From: Prevotella melaninogenica
GTDB lineage: Bacteria; Bacteroidota; Bacteroidia; Bacteroidales; Bacteroidaceae
Reading direction: 5' to 3'
Length of the DNA stretch: 64,000 nt
Assembly (NCBI RefSeq): GCF_013267595.1
Contig: NZ_CP054011.1
Location: 758,147-822,146, forward strand
Made by a program: the position numbers and the translations under genes. The notes beneath the pieces were generated by a model. That model saw nothing but the letters and a program-made list of their open reading frames with translations. It did no database searches and was not told where the DNA came from. Of this stretch, positions 54,083 through 62,694 are shown piece after piece (positions within the stretch are counted from its first letter, which is position 1; each line of letters opens with the position of its first letter).

Positions 54083-54168
54083 GGTTACTGTCATTTTAAC
54101 ATTTACTTATAACAGACTTAGAGCCAGCCTCTTAATATTTTGTTTTGCATAATAGGAATGACAGCAAA
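54083..54168 (+). repeat. Small CTGTCA inverted-repeat element, copy 4
   Basis: GGTTACTGTCATTTTAACATT at one end and GGAATGACAGCAAA at the other, about 86 bp, matching the copy at 13601 in orientation. Confidence 0.7.
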
Positions 54169-54205
54169 CACAAATTCTTAAACCTATATATCCGTAAGTA
54201 TTGAT

Positions 54206-54242
54206 AAAGTGAGGGATGCACCGCCTGTACATCCCTCACTTT
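54206..54242. terminator. Bidirectional terminator between SNF2 helicase and the GntR operon
   Basis: AAAGTGAGGGATG and its complement (13 bp) surround an 11-nt loop, with A- and T-rich sequences on each side. Confidence 0.85.
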
Positions 54243-54303
54243 TATTATCAGATACTGATAGAGAGAGACCCCTCTTACTTATTATCCATTTAGAAAGAGG
54301 CTG

Positions 54304-54663
54304 TCATCGTTGCGCCTTCTCCCACTCTTTCTCTATATCTTCTATTGTTATTCCTAATAGTTTCATCTCACGAAAGACTGAGGGAAGAGACTGGGTAAGG
54401 AATGTCTTGCGTCGAGCAGTCATGATTTGCTCACGTGCACCAGCTGAAACAAAGTAGCCAAGTCCACGCCGATTGTATATAATCTCCTCACGAGAGAGTA
54501 GCTCATAGGCCTTCACTGCAGTGTTCGTATTCACTTGCAGCATAACGGCATACTCCCGGACAGACGGTATTCGATCGTCAGCTTTATATGTTCCAGCTAT
54601 AATCTCATCGCAAAGACGGTCTGCCATTTGCTCATAGATAGCCTTATTATTTTCGAAATTCAT
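54304..54663 (-). CDS. GntR-family (YtrA-type) transcriptional regulator
   Basis: This encodes 119 residues. A winged helix of GntR type (IYEQMADRLCDEIIAGTYKADDRIPSVREYAVMLQVNTNTAVKAYELLSREEIIYNRRGLGYFV) fills the first two-thirds; the short C-terminal tail is the YtrA-subfamily form, which lacks a large ligand domain. It is the last gene of the operon ABC ATPase - GIN lipoprotein - permease - regulator. A palindromic operator at 57274-57295 next to the operon promoter is its probable binding site, so it likely autoregulates. Confidence 0.92.
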   Translation of the reverse strand: MNFENNKAIYEQMADRLCDEIIAGTYKADDRIPSVREYAVMLQVNTNTAVKAYELLSREEIIYNRRGLGYFVSAGAREQIMTARRKTFLTQSLPSVFREMKLLGITIEDIEKEWEKAQR

Positions 54664-54690
54664 AAGCCTTAATATTTAATCCACGTCATG

Positions 54691-55494
54691 TTAAATATTT
54701 CTCCATCGGTTGTTGATAACCTGCAGACGTGTATAGAGTTTGTAAGAACTCCAGTACATCAAGACTGTTAATCCGATACAGATGAGGTTGCTTATAACAG
54801 TGGTGAGTGCATTATCATCTAAGACAAGCTCGTAGTCGGTGTACTCGTAAAGAAAATAGGCAAAAGTCGTGAGGCTTATTGCAATGCCGATAACGATGAT
54901 AAATAAGCTGATTAGCGTCTTCAGCCATGCAACCTTGTGGAAGAACATTCCACCTAAAAGTGTGAATGAATTAGTAAGAAGAACTATTTCGACGTTAACC
55001 CATAATGGAGAACCTGTTCTTAAACTTTGACAGTATTCATACCACGTTGCGACCAAGGAAGCTCTTCCACCATAGAAAATAAGCATTGTTGTCAGCTGTT
55101 GCAATCCATCGGCAGCGATAAAGGCGATGGCAATAAGCAATGGATAAACCACAGAAACGAGTATGAAACGTGCCAAAAACTTCTCAATATTAGTTGCAGG
55201 CAGCATCATTTCATTTATACGTTGCTGACGTTTACCAAGGTCGCTGATAATGAATGTAGCTATAGTGAAGAATGACATTGCAAATACTAAATTGATAAAA
55301 GGTATATTTCCCCATAACCTAATTCTTATATCAGCATCTGACATAGGCTGTCTCTCAAAGAACGGAAAAAACATTATTGCAATAACAAAGAAACCTATGA
55401 GCAAGCCAGCAAAGAGTTTAATGATAGAGCGGCGGCGTATAAGGATGAGCCGACTCATTACTTTACAGAAGCGATTTATATCAAATTTTTTCAT
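54691..55494 (-). CDS. Membrane permease-like subunit of the GntR-regulated ABC operon
   Basis: This encodes 267 residues from ATG 55494, which has a strong AAGGAGG Shine-Dalgarno sequence 10 nt upstream. Several membrane helices (FAGLLIGFFVIAIMFFPFF, FINLVFAMSFFTIATFII, FILVSVVYPLLIAIAFIAA, VLMYWSSYKLYTRLQ region) suggest the permease of an ABC exporter. The sequence is not strongly similar to a named family. A longer 14-residue upstream extension was rejected on the Shine-Dalgarno evidence. Confidence 0.78.
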   Translation of the reverse strand: MKKFDINRFCKVMSRLILIRRRSIIKLFAGLLIGFFVIAIMFFPFFERQPMSDADIRIRLWGNIPFINLVFAMSFFTIATFIISDLGKRQQRINEMMLPATNIEKFLARFILVSVVYPLLIAIAFIAADGLQQLTTMLIFYGGRASLVATWYEYCQSLRTGSPLWVNVEIVLLTNSFTLLGGMFFHKVAWLKTLISLFIIVIGIAISLTTFAYFLYEYTDYELVLDDNALTTVISNLICIGLTVLMYWSSYKLYTRLQVINNRWRNI

Positions 55495-55513
55495 ATTTAT
55501 ATCCTCCTTATGC

Positions 55514-56365
55514 TTATTTAATTCTTGTTGTTTCATTCTTGATAACGGCTTTACCCCCTTCTATCATTTGTATAGGCAGACGTGTTGTTCCCGTAATCTT
55601 GGCATCTGTATTACCCATTATATAGAAGGATGCCGTGTCTGTGCGGTTGAAGTTTACATCTAAGTCTGCATTCCCCGGAACAGCAAAGCGGGCTTTCTTA
55701 GCTGTCAGATTTCTGATTTTCAGGTCAGCATTACCTGCTATGGAGAAAGAGGTATTATCTATATACCCTGAGTTCAGTCTTATTTTACCATTCCCAGAGA
55801 TATCAAAATTGGCTTGCTTAGCGGTTAGGCTCTTAATATTTATACCAATATCATCAGCTATGACAAAGTTCAATTGATTAATTCTCATCTTATTTATAGT
55901 AACATTACAACCAAAATCAGAATTAATTATCAAATTATCAAGTGTAATAGAGTCTGAGAAAATAATCGGGTTAGAGCCGTACAAATTTATGTGTGTTAAG
56001 GTGGGAGCAGTAATATAAATTTCAATATTGCTATTCACTTTCTCCATGCTATAGGGAAAGAATACCTGACCAAATACAGAATCTGGGTTCTTTATTTGTA
56101 CTGTCAATTTGCCATCAATGACATCAAAATCCAAATATGAAAGCAATCTTTCCTGTCCTTTTACCTTTATACTGCATTTCTTGCCTTGTATGATATGAAC
56201 TGGAACTAATGCTGCAACCTCTAATTCCTGGAACTTTTCAACAGAAATATTCTTGGTTACGACCTTACCAAAATCCCCTTTCTTGCGAATACAAGAACTG
56301 AAAAGGAATAGGCAAGCAGCGAAAACAAGGCTGAGATTAATGATTCTTGCAAATGTTGTCTTCAT
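55514..56365 (-). CDS. GIN-domain (DUF2807) lipoprotein
   Basis: This encodes 283 residues. A signal peptide ends in the lipobox FLFSSCIRKK. The rest is a run of short beta-strand repeats (KSLTAKQANFDISGNGKIRLN, IRNLTAKKARFAVPGNADLDV), the right-handed beta-helix-like head-GIN fold. It carries an AAGGAGG Shine-Dalgarno sequence. It lies between the ABC ATPase (19-nt gap) and the permease (19-nt gap), so it may be the outer-membrane or periplasmic partner of the transporter. Confidence 0.85.
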   Translation of the reverse strand: MKTTFARIINLSLVFAACLFLFSSCIRKKGDFGKVVTKNISVEKFQELEVAALVPVHIIQGKKCSIKVKGQERLLSYLDFDVIDGKLTVQIKNPDSVFGQVFFPYSMEKVNSNIEIYITAPTLTHINLYGSNPIIFSDSITLDNLIINSDFGCNVTINKMRINQLNFVIADDIGINIKSLTAKQANFDISGNGKIRLNSGYIDNTSFSIAGNADLKIRNLTAKKARFAVPGNADLDVNFNRTDTASFYIMGNTDAKITGTTRLPIQMIEGGKAVIKNETTRIK

Positions 56366-56384
56366 AATGATATTCCTCCTTCTT

Positions 56385-57206
56385 TTATTTTAGTTTACCT
56401 GTTGTTGCAGCATTGAACAACAATTCAAGGTTAATAGTTGTTTCGCTATCTCCCTCCTGACGTCGAGCAATCACATTATTGCCCTGTAGTGATGGTTCAG
56501 CATAGAGTACTTCGTCATCCATCTCATTGCTTTGACGGATGCCGAAGGTGTATTTTGCGGTGATATCCTCGGTTGAGGCGTTGATAAGCAACTGTGAATT
56601 ATCAAGGATGATAATGTGATCAAGCAGTTGCTCAACATCATGCACCTGATGAGTAGAGATAATCAGCGATGCGTCTTCTGCCATATTGCCAGCAACTACT
56701 TTACGGAAAAGAGCCTTTGAAGGAATATCGAGTCCGTTAGTAGGTTCATCCATCAGAAGAATACGACAACCAGTAGCAAGTGCAAAGCTCATATACACCT
56801 TCTTTTTCTGTCCCATAGAGAGTTGCTTAAAGTCGAGATCAGAGGACATTTCAAAGTCTGACAAGCACTTTTCAAGAACCTCCTCGCTAAATCGAGGGTA
56901 GAAGTCTTCATGAATCTTTGCATACTTACTGAGTGACATATTGGGCAAGTCATACTCCTCAGGTACAATATACAGTTCCTCTAACATTTCTGGATAACGG
57001 CATGAAGTGGTATAACCATCAACGATAACACTACCCTTCTTCGGTTTCAGAAGTCCTGCTATAAGGTATAACAGCGTACTTTTTCCTGTTCCGTTCTTGC
57101 CTAACAGACCATAAATCCGGTTCTCATTGAGTTGTAGATTCAGCCCCTCAAACACGTTGTGCTTGCTTTTTGGGTAACTGAAAGTCAGTTCATTTACTTG
57201 AATCAT
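56385..57206 (-). CDS. ABC transporter ATP-binding protein
   Basis: This encodes 273 residues. Walker A is LLGKNGTGKSTLL, the signature is LSMGQKKKVYMSFA and Walker B is RILLMDEPTNGLD, followed by ISTHQVHD. It energises the neighbouring permease. It is the first gene of the GntR operon: its start is 68 nt below the operator palindrome and promoter. The substrate is unknown. YtrA-type operons in other bacteria respond to cell-wall antibiotics. Confidence 0.92.
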   Translation of the reverse strand: MIQVNELTFSYPKSKHNVFEGLNLQLNENRIYGLLGKNGTGKSTLLYLIAGLLKPKKGSVIVDGYTTSCRYPEMLEELYIVPEEYDLPNMSLSKYAKIHEDFYPRFSEEVLEKCLSDFEMSSDLDFKQLSMGQKKKVYMSFALATGCRILLMDEPTNGLDIPSKALFRKVVAGNMAEDASLIISTHQVHDVEQLLDHIIILDNSQLLINASTEDITAKYTFGIRQSNEMDDEVLYAEPSLQGNNVIARRQEGDSETTINLELLFNAATTGKLK

Positions 57207-57273
57207 AAGGCTTTTCTTTTTAATAGATTGTTTTCTTTGATTGCATTTTTTATTCTCATTTTTTTAACCTAAT

Positions 57274-57295
57274 GTGTACTACTATAATAGTACAC
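57274..57295. promoter_or_regulatory. Operator for the GntR-type regulator
   Basis: A 22-bp palindrome with arms GTGTACTA and TAGTACAC and a 6-bp centre. It abuts the -7 box of the operon promoter on the downstream side and so covers the expected start point, where bound repressor would block transcription. Confidence 0.75.
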
Positions 57296-57297
57296 TG

Positions 57298-57328
57298 CAA
57301 ATGTAAGATTAAAAATCAATACTTGCAA
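57298..57328 (-). promoter_or_regulatory. Promoter of the ABC/GntR operon
   Basis: On the minus strand TTG (complement 57326-57328), 20 nt, then TACATTTG (complement 57298-57305). Confidence 0.8.
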
Positions 57329-57472
57329 GTATTTTAGTAAAAAAGTGATGAAAAGATAATCATTTTCTTATGATCAACCTCAACTTAACAATCATACTCT
57401 ATAGGCCTTCTAAGAAAAAAATAGCCACATATAAATAAGGTATAAATGGAATAGAGTAACAACTATAAAACA

Positions 57473-57719
57473 CATTTTGTAATAAATTTTCCATTACTTC
57501 ATTTTCAATTCATGCTTAATAGCATTTGAATTAAGCCTTAATTGGCTTTCTAAAGACGCCCTTTTGGGGTCTAACTAACGCCCTTTAGGAAGCCAATTAA
57601 GCACCTTTTAAAATCCAACTTTATAACCATCAGAATATAAGGAAGTTACAAAGACAATACAAAACTTACTTTTATACATATCAAAAGACTTAAAAGCGAC
57701 AAATTATGTAAAGATATTT
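57473..57719 (+). repeat. 22-bp ladder repeat, copy C (three units)
   Basis: Three 22-bp units (57544-57565, 57566-57587, 57588-57609); it lacks the second unit of copies A and B. The flanks match them, starting TTTTGTAATAAATTTT and ending AAATTATGTAAAGATATTT. The rest of 57329-58034 shows no gene. Confidence 0.75.
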
Positions 57720-58034
57720 CGTAATTTAAAGGATAATACATTCTTTCAAAGAATAAGCCATTAACCACATGCAAAATCTCCCAAAAGCAAATAAAAGACT
57801 GCTTTTAGGTGAAGTCTTTAATGAAAAGCACCTATTAAATAACAAGAAAATAGTAACTTTGTAAACATAAACAATTTACCGCAAAGTTTGAAACTCAACT
57901 GGCAAATGCTGCCCTTCCCATATATTCTTAACCGATTATTTGAGACGAAAAGTTCTCAATTTCGCATTAGAAAAGGGGTAAACGAGGGAGAGGCGCAACT
58001 ATCATAAATAGCATTAAATTCAAAACAACAATAA

Positions 58035-58919
58035 ATGAAACATATATTCCTCAAAACAATCATACTTTCTCTGTCCCTATTGGCGGTTGCATGCAAAGGA
58101 GAGAAACAGAAGAGAGATTTCTCAACATTAGACAAACCCTTTGTAGAATCCTATAATTACAATAGGTCTAACGACACTAACACATCAAAGGGAAAGAAGA
58201 ATGCGAACCAGAAAAACACATTTGAAGTAAAACAAGGCTTAGAAATTCCTATCGGTAAAGCTACTGTTCCGTCTCTCATACTCTATCGTGAGGGCTATAC
58301 AACATCGTATAACGCAGAAACACGTACACCTAATTGGGTGGCATGGCACCTGACAGCAGCTCACACAAACGGACCTATTAAGCGCAAGGGTATCACCTTC
58401 CAAGCAGACGAAGAGATACCTGCACCACGTGTTGACACTTATGATTATATGCGTTCTGGCTACGACCGAGGACACATGTGTCCTGCTGGTGACAACCATT
58501 GGAGCCAAAAAGCAATGGAACAGAGTTTTCTGATGACGAATATTTGTCCACAAGAACCAGCCTTGAATAGTGGTTTGTGGAATACAGTAGAAAAGCTTTG
58601 TCGAACATGGGCAGAGCAATATGGCGATGTATATATTGTCTGTGGACCTATCTATTTCAATCGAAAACATAAGACAATTGGAAAGAATAAAGTGCAAGTG
58701 CCTGAAGCTTTCTTCAAAGTTGTCCTCCGACTGAAAGACGAACCGAAGGCTATTGGTTTTATCTGTAGGAACGCATCGGCTAAAGGACACAAGAAGACTG
58801 ATTACGTCAATACAGTTGACGAGGTAGAACGTATCACTGGAATAGACTTCTTCTCACAACTTCCTGATAACATTGAACAGGTAATAGAAAGTCAAGCTAA
58901 TATAAAAGAGTGGTATTAA
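58035..58919 (+). CDS. DNA/RNA non-specific endonuclease, putative lipoprotein
   Basis: This encodes 294 residues. A signal peptide ends in LLAVACKGEK, a lipobox. The catalytic DRGHMCPAGDN motif contains the essential His and the Asn that binds metal. SFLMTNICPQEPALNSGLWNTVE is the partner block. Such nucleases of the NUC1 family degrade DNA or RNA outside the inner membrane, for nutrient use or neutrophil-trap breakdown. It is followed 23 nt later by a helicase gene, possibly the same transcript. Confidence 0.93.
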   Translation: MKHIFLKTIILSLSLLAVACKGEKQKRDFSTLDKPFVESYNYNRSNDTNTSKGKKNANQKNTFEVKQGLEIPIGKATVPSLILYREGYTTSYNAETRTPNWVAWHLTAAHTNGPIKRKGITFQADEEIPAPRVDTYDYMRSGYDRGHMCPAGDNHWSQKAMEQSFLMTNICPQEPALNSGLWNTVEKLCRTWAEQYGDVYIVCGPIYFNRKHKTIGKNKVQVPEAFFKVVLRLKDEPKAIGFICRNASAKGHKKTDYVNTVDEVERITGIDFFSQLPDNIEQVIESQANIKEWY

Positions 58920-58942
58920 TAAGGAGTTAAAGACTTTAAGCG

Positions 58943-60475
58943 ATGGTAAATGAGGAACTAAAGTATAGGATTTTACAGAACTTCGGATTTGCTCCTACTG
59001 CCGACCAGCTACATGCCGTAGAGGTCTTTGCACGCTTTATGACCGACCGTGATGAGCGTGCTGTAATGATTCTCAGAGGTAGTGCTGGTACGGGTAAGAC
59101 CTCCTTAGCAGGTGCGATCGTGCGTACAATGCAGGAATTACGACAGAAGGTTACACTTTTGGCACCAACGGGTCGTGCCGCAAAAGTATTCTCACTGAAT
59201 GCCAACCAGCCTGCAGCAACGATTCATCGATCTATCTATCGGGAAAAAGCATTTACAGGACTTGATGGGAAGTTTAATCTAAATGTCAATCTCTTTCATG
59301 ACCGTTTGTTTATGGTTGATGAAGCATCTATGATTAGTTTGTCATCAAATAATAACACTTTCGGTAGCGGTTGCCTACTTGACGACCTTATCCAATATGT
59401 TTATAACGACCATCATTGCCGTATGTTGCTTGTTGGTGACAAGGCACAGCTCCCTCCTGTAGGTGAAGAAGAGAGTCCTGCGCTACGTTCAGATGTTCTC
59501 CGTGCTTATGGACTGACGGTCTTTGAGTGTGATTTAAACGAGGTTCTTCGTCAGAGTCAAGACTCAGGCATTCTCTATAACGCCACCGTTATTCGCCAAA
59601 TGATAACCCATGATGAGGTAACGCAACTACCAAAGATTCGTTTCAATGGCTTTGCTGACATCTCCATCGTACCAGGTGATGAACTTATCGAACGACTGGC
59701 CTCCAGCTATTCAGAGGTGGGAATAGACGAAACAATGGTTATCACGCGATCCAATAAACGTGCTAATGTCTTCAATCAAGGTATTCGAAACATGGTTCTT
59801 GGACGTGAGGAAGAACTGACAACAGGCGACATGTTGATGGTTGTAAAGAATAAGTATAAGAACACCCCACCCCCATCACCTTCCCTCAATGGTAGCCTCA
59901 ACAATGCTACAAATAATGTAAACAGCCTTACTACACAAGCGACAAGACAGGTTACGCACCTCCCTTCAGGAGGTGGAAAGGAGATAGAAAAACCCGTACT
60001 AACCTTCATTGCCAACGGCGACCGCGCTGTTGTGCGTCGTGTTCGCAATGTCCGCGAGTTCTATGGGTTCCGCTTTGCCAATGTATCACTGGAGTTTCCC
60101 GACTATAATAACGCTGAAGAGGAGATGACAGTTATCCTTGATGCACTGATGACGGAAGCCCCTGCCTTGACTCAAGAGCAGAACGAACAACTCTTCCAAC
60201 ATGTCTTGGAGGATTATGAAGACATCCCTCTAAAGGCAGACCGCATGAAAAAGGTGCGCGAAGATGAGTATTATAACGCCCTACAGGTAAAGTTCGGTTA
60301 CGCTATCACCTGTCACAAAGCACAAGGCGGACAGTGGGCACACATCTATCTTGACCAAGGATATATGACAGATGAGATGCTCACACCCGACTATATCCAT
60401 TGGCTTTACACCGCTTTCACTCGTGCTACTGAACATCTCTACCTTGTCAACTGGCCCAAAACACAAGTAGAATAA
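58943..60475 (+). CDS. RecD-like ATP-dependent helicase (AAA_30/UvrD_C_2)
   Basis: This encodes 510 residues. Walker A is LRGSAGTGKTSLAGAIV, DEASMISLS is motif II, and the C-terminal domain has VTCHKAQGGQWAHIYLDQ-like and YTAFTRATEHLYLVNW. Between KNKYKN and EKPVLTF about 46 residues (DNA 59862-60000) are low-complexity and Pro/Ser/Thr/Asn-rich, apparently an insertion in frame. The family is RecD2-like and commonly found next to nucleases or topoisomerases. Confidence 0.88.
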   Translation: MVNEELKYRILQNFGFAPTADQLHAVEVFARFMTDRDERAVMILRGSAGTGKTSLAGAIVRTMQELRQKVTLLAPTGRAAKVFSLNANQPAATIHRSIYREKAFTGLDGKFNLNVNLFHDRLFMVDEASMISLSSNNNTFGSGCLLDDLIQYVYNDHHCRMLLVGDKAQLPPVGEEESPALRSDVLRAYGLTVFECDLNEVLRQSQDSGILYNATVIRQMITHDEVTQLPKIRFNGFADISIVPGDELIERLASSYSEVGIDETMVITRSNKRANVFNQGIRNMVLGREEELTTGDMLMVVKNKYKNTPPPSPSLNGSLNNATNNVNSLTTQATRQVTHLPSGGGKEIEKPVLTFIANGDRAVVRRVRNVREFYGFRFANVSLEFPDYNNAEEEMTVILDALMTEAPALTQEQNEQLFQHVLEDYEDIPLKADRMKKVREDEYYNALQVKFGYAITCHKAQGGQWAHIYLDQGYMTDEMLTPDYIHWLYTAFTRATEHLYLVNWPKTQVE

Positions 60476-60821
60476 GCATTTGTAGCCGAAGTTTTAATCT
60501 CATTACATGGATAATAAACATTTCCATAAGACCTAAACAGCATAAAAAACACAATGGTGTGCATCATCTACAGAGGCTATTGACACAGAGTACACCTATG
60601 ATGCAAAAGGAATATACTGCTCTTTTATCTTTATAATAAAACAATCTGGACTTAGCCTGAGTTGGTTTCATTTGTTCCTCCAAGCCTTTCCACATGATTA
60701 AACCCGATTTAACAATCAGAAGACACTTATCATAGACGCTTACAGAAAACATTCTAATATGTATCTATCTATCGATTACCACACCTCCCACTGCCCTCTT
60801 TTAGAATTGTGTTGATGCCCA

Positions 60822-60878
60822 GCACATGTGGTGCGCATGCCCCGCACCATTGGTGCGAAGGCTTAACACCAATAGTGT
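60822..60878. repeat. Three-palindrome array (22-bp period), copy 6
   Basis: GCACATGTGGTGC, spacer GCATGCCCC, GCACCATTGGTGC, spacer GAAGGCTTA, ACACCAATAGTGT. The 60476-61049 gap contains this array and a TGCATCAT/ATGATGCA inverted repeat near 60560-60610, and otherwise nothing I can support. Confidence 0.85.
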
Positions 60879-61049
60879 TGAACGCTTAATACAAGACGCT
60901 ATGTTGTCAACAAGAAAACAAAATACCATTAGCATATATGAATACGACCATTAACAAATAACAATTGCTTGCTTAAACCAAAATCATTCAACCATACTCT
61001 TTTATAGTTAAAACATGCTAAAAATAAACCAACTAAACGAAATTATACT

Positions 61050-61057
61050 TATCTTTG
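61050..61057 (+). promoter_or_regulatory. Probable -7 box of the Ala-rich lipoprotein gene
   Basis: TATCTTTG, 47 nt before the ATG. The -33 TTG is not clear. Confidence 0.5.
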
Positions 61058-61104
61058 GCAAATATAGTAGTTAAATTTTTTATTCACTAAAGCTTAAAAA
61101 GATT

Positions 61105-61686
61105 ATGAAGAAAGTATTTATTATGGCTATTGCTGTAGCAGCAATGACCCTCGCAAGTTGTAACAACGGTAAGACTAATGCGCCAAAGGCTAATGCAGAC
61201 TCAGACACAACAGAGTCAGTTGCAACTGATTCAGCAACAACTGCAGCAGCTCCAGCCTCAGCAGATCAGCTCATCGAGCAACTCAACGAGAAAGTAAAGG
61301 CTAAGGACGATAAGGGTGTAGCTGCATTGCTTACAGCAGCACAGACCAAAATGGCTGAATTGGCACAGAAAGATCCAAAAGAAGCACAGGCTTATGTTGC
61401 AAAACTTCAGCAGTGGATGCAGAGTAACTCTGAGAATATTAAGGCTGCCTTGAAGTCTTCTGGTAATGAAGCTGCCGCTAACGCAGTAGGTGCTGCTATC
61501 GACGCTGCATCAAAGGCTGATCCAAAGGCTATCACTGAAGGCATGTCAAAGGCTAAGGAAGCTATGCAATCAGCATCACCTGAGCAGGTAGAAGCTGCTA
61601 AGAAGGCTGCCAAGGAAGCTGCAGAAAAGATGCAGGGCAAGTCTGGTGAGGCTGCACAGAAGGCTATGAAAGACTTAGGTCTTTAA
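61105..61686 (+). CDS. Ala-rich helical lipoprotein
   Basis: This encodes 193 residues. The signal MKKVFIMAIAVAAMTLASCNN ends in a lipobox Cys. The mature part starts with a Thr/Ser/Asp linker (DSDTTESVATDSATTAA), then is nearly all alanine- and lysine-rich helix (AAKKAAKEAAEKMQGK), as in Lpp-like or extended-helix proteins. Codon use is strongly biased toward preferred codons, so it is probably abundant. Function is unknown. Confidence 0.7.
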   Translation: MKKVFIMAIAVAAMTLASCNNGKTNAPKANADSDTTESVATDSATTAAAPASADQLIEQLNEKVKAKDDKGVAALLTAAQTKMAELAQKDPKEAQAYVAKLQQWMQSNSENIKAALKSSGNEAAANAVGAAIDAASKADPKAITEGMSKAKEAMQSASPEQVEAAKKAAKEAAEKMQGKSGEAAQKAMKDLGL

Positions 61687-61805
61687 TATCACCTACCCCA
61701 CTTCCTTCACAGCTTGAAGGAAGTGGGAGATTATTCAAGCCGATACGATAAAGAAATCATCCAAGAGAAACACACAATCTCAAATAGTTTTCGTATCTTC
61801 GCACT

Positions 61806-62375
61806 ATGATTAAGATTGAAGATGCACAAAAGAAGCAGGCTACAGTAATAGCCCGCTTGATTATGGAGGCTATGAACCACGAGTGTTGTCAGTGGTTTGC
61901 AGGTCCTAACCACACCTTAGAAGACTTTCATCTGCTAATGACAAGATTAGTGGAACGTGAAGACTCGCAATACTCCTATCTTAATACACTTGTAGCAATA
62001 ACAGAAACAAATAAGATTGTTGGTATCTGTGTCAGCTACGATGGAGCCAAACTTAAAGAACTAAGAAAGGCTTTCATTGATGCTGCCTTGGAGGCTTTCG
62101 GTCGTGACTTTTCTGATATGGAGGACGAGACAACAGCTGGTGAACTATATATTGACTCACTTTGTGTTGACAATTCTTTCCGTGGACGAGGGCTTGCTAA
62201 GCAGCTACTTGAAGCTACAATAGAGAAAGGAAGAAAGATGAACCTCCCTACTGGATTACTTGTTGACATAGGAAACCCACAGGCAGAACGACTTTATCAC
62301 TATGTAGGATTCGCATATATGGGTGATAATCAATGGGGAGGTCATAAGATGAAGCACCTACAAAAGTCACTCTAA
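61806..62375 (+). CDS. GNAT-family N-acetyltransferase
   Basis: This encodes 189 residues. The acetyl-CoA loop is SLCVDNSFRGRGLAKQLLEATIEKGR (pattern R-G-x-G), followed by LLVDIGNPQAERLYHYVGF and MKHLQKSL. The N-terminal IEDAQKKQATVIARLIMEAM is family-typical. The acyl acceptor is unknown. A -7-like TATCTTCG is only 4 nt before the ATG. Confidence 0.88.
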   Translation: MIKIEDAQKKQATVIARLIMEAMNHECCQWFAGPNHTLEDFHLLMTRLVEREDSQYSYLNTLVAITETNKIVGICVSYDGAKLKELRKAFIDAALEAFGRDFSDMEDETTAGELYIDSLCVDNSFRGRGLAKQLLEATIEKGRKMNLPTGLLVDIGNPQAERLYHYVGFAYMGDNQWGGHKMKHLQKSL

Positions 62376-62432
62376 AATCACATTTCAACAGGTGATAAGC
62401 ATTATGCTGTAAGTAGAAAAGTACACCTTTAT

Positions 62433-62463
62433 TTGCCTATCTCTCGCCTTTGTCGTATCTTTG
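62433..62463 (+). promoter_or_regulatory. Promoter of the cobalamin riboswitch
   Basis: TTG at 62433-62435, 20 nt, TATCTTTG at 62456-62463, directly before the riboswitch. Confidence 0.8.
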
Positions 62464-62469
62464 CATATG

Positions 62470-62629
62470 CAATAGGTTCATTACTATCATGATTAAAAAG
62501 GGAAAGCGGTGTAATTCCGCTACTGTCCCGCAGCTGTAAGTTGTCTCTCATTGGTAAGCTGATACCACTGGTGAATATAAAACCGGGAAGGTGCTTACCT
62601 ACATTGGATAACAAGTCAGAAGACCTGCC
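62470..62629 (+). ncRNA. Cobalamin riboswitch
   Basis: The conserved core is clear: AAAAGGGAAAGCGGTGTAAT, TCCGCTACTGTCCCGC, GCTGTAA, then an ACTGG...AACCGGGAAGG junction and the 3' AGTCAGAAGACCTGCC. It binds adenosylcobalamin or a related form. A hairpin with CCCT/AGGG arms follows before the ATG at 62695 and could sequester the ribosome site. It controls the downstream receptor. Confidence 0.94.
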
Positions 62630-62694
62630 ATTGCAAGTCATTGCATCCCTCGAGGAAGGGCACTGCATAGAACCATTTGATTACAGAATGAGAT

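Noticed and set aside
58239..58790. Open frame of 183 residues opposite the secreted nuclease
   Set aside because: Antisense to a gene with an intact catalytic motif. The Cys- and Arg-rich translation is not protein-like.
60564..60752. Open frame of 62 residues on the - strand
   Set aside because: There is no recognisable signal, ribosome site or domain. The sequence lies in an AT-rich gap with repeats, and nothing supports it as a gene.
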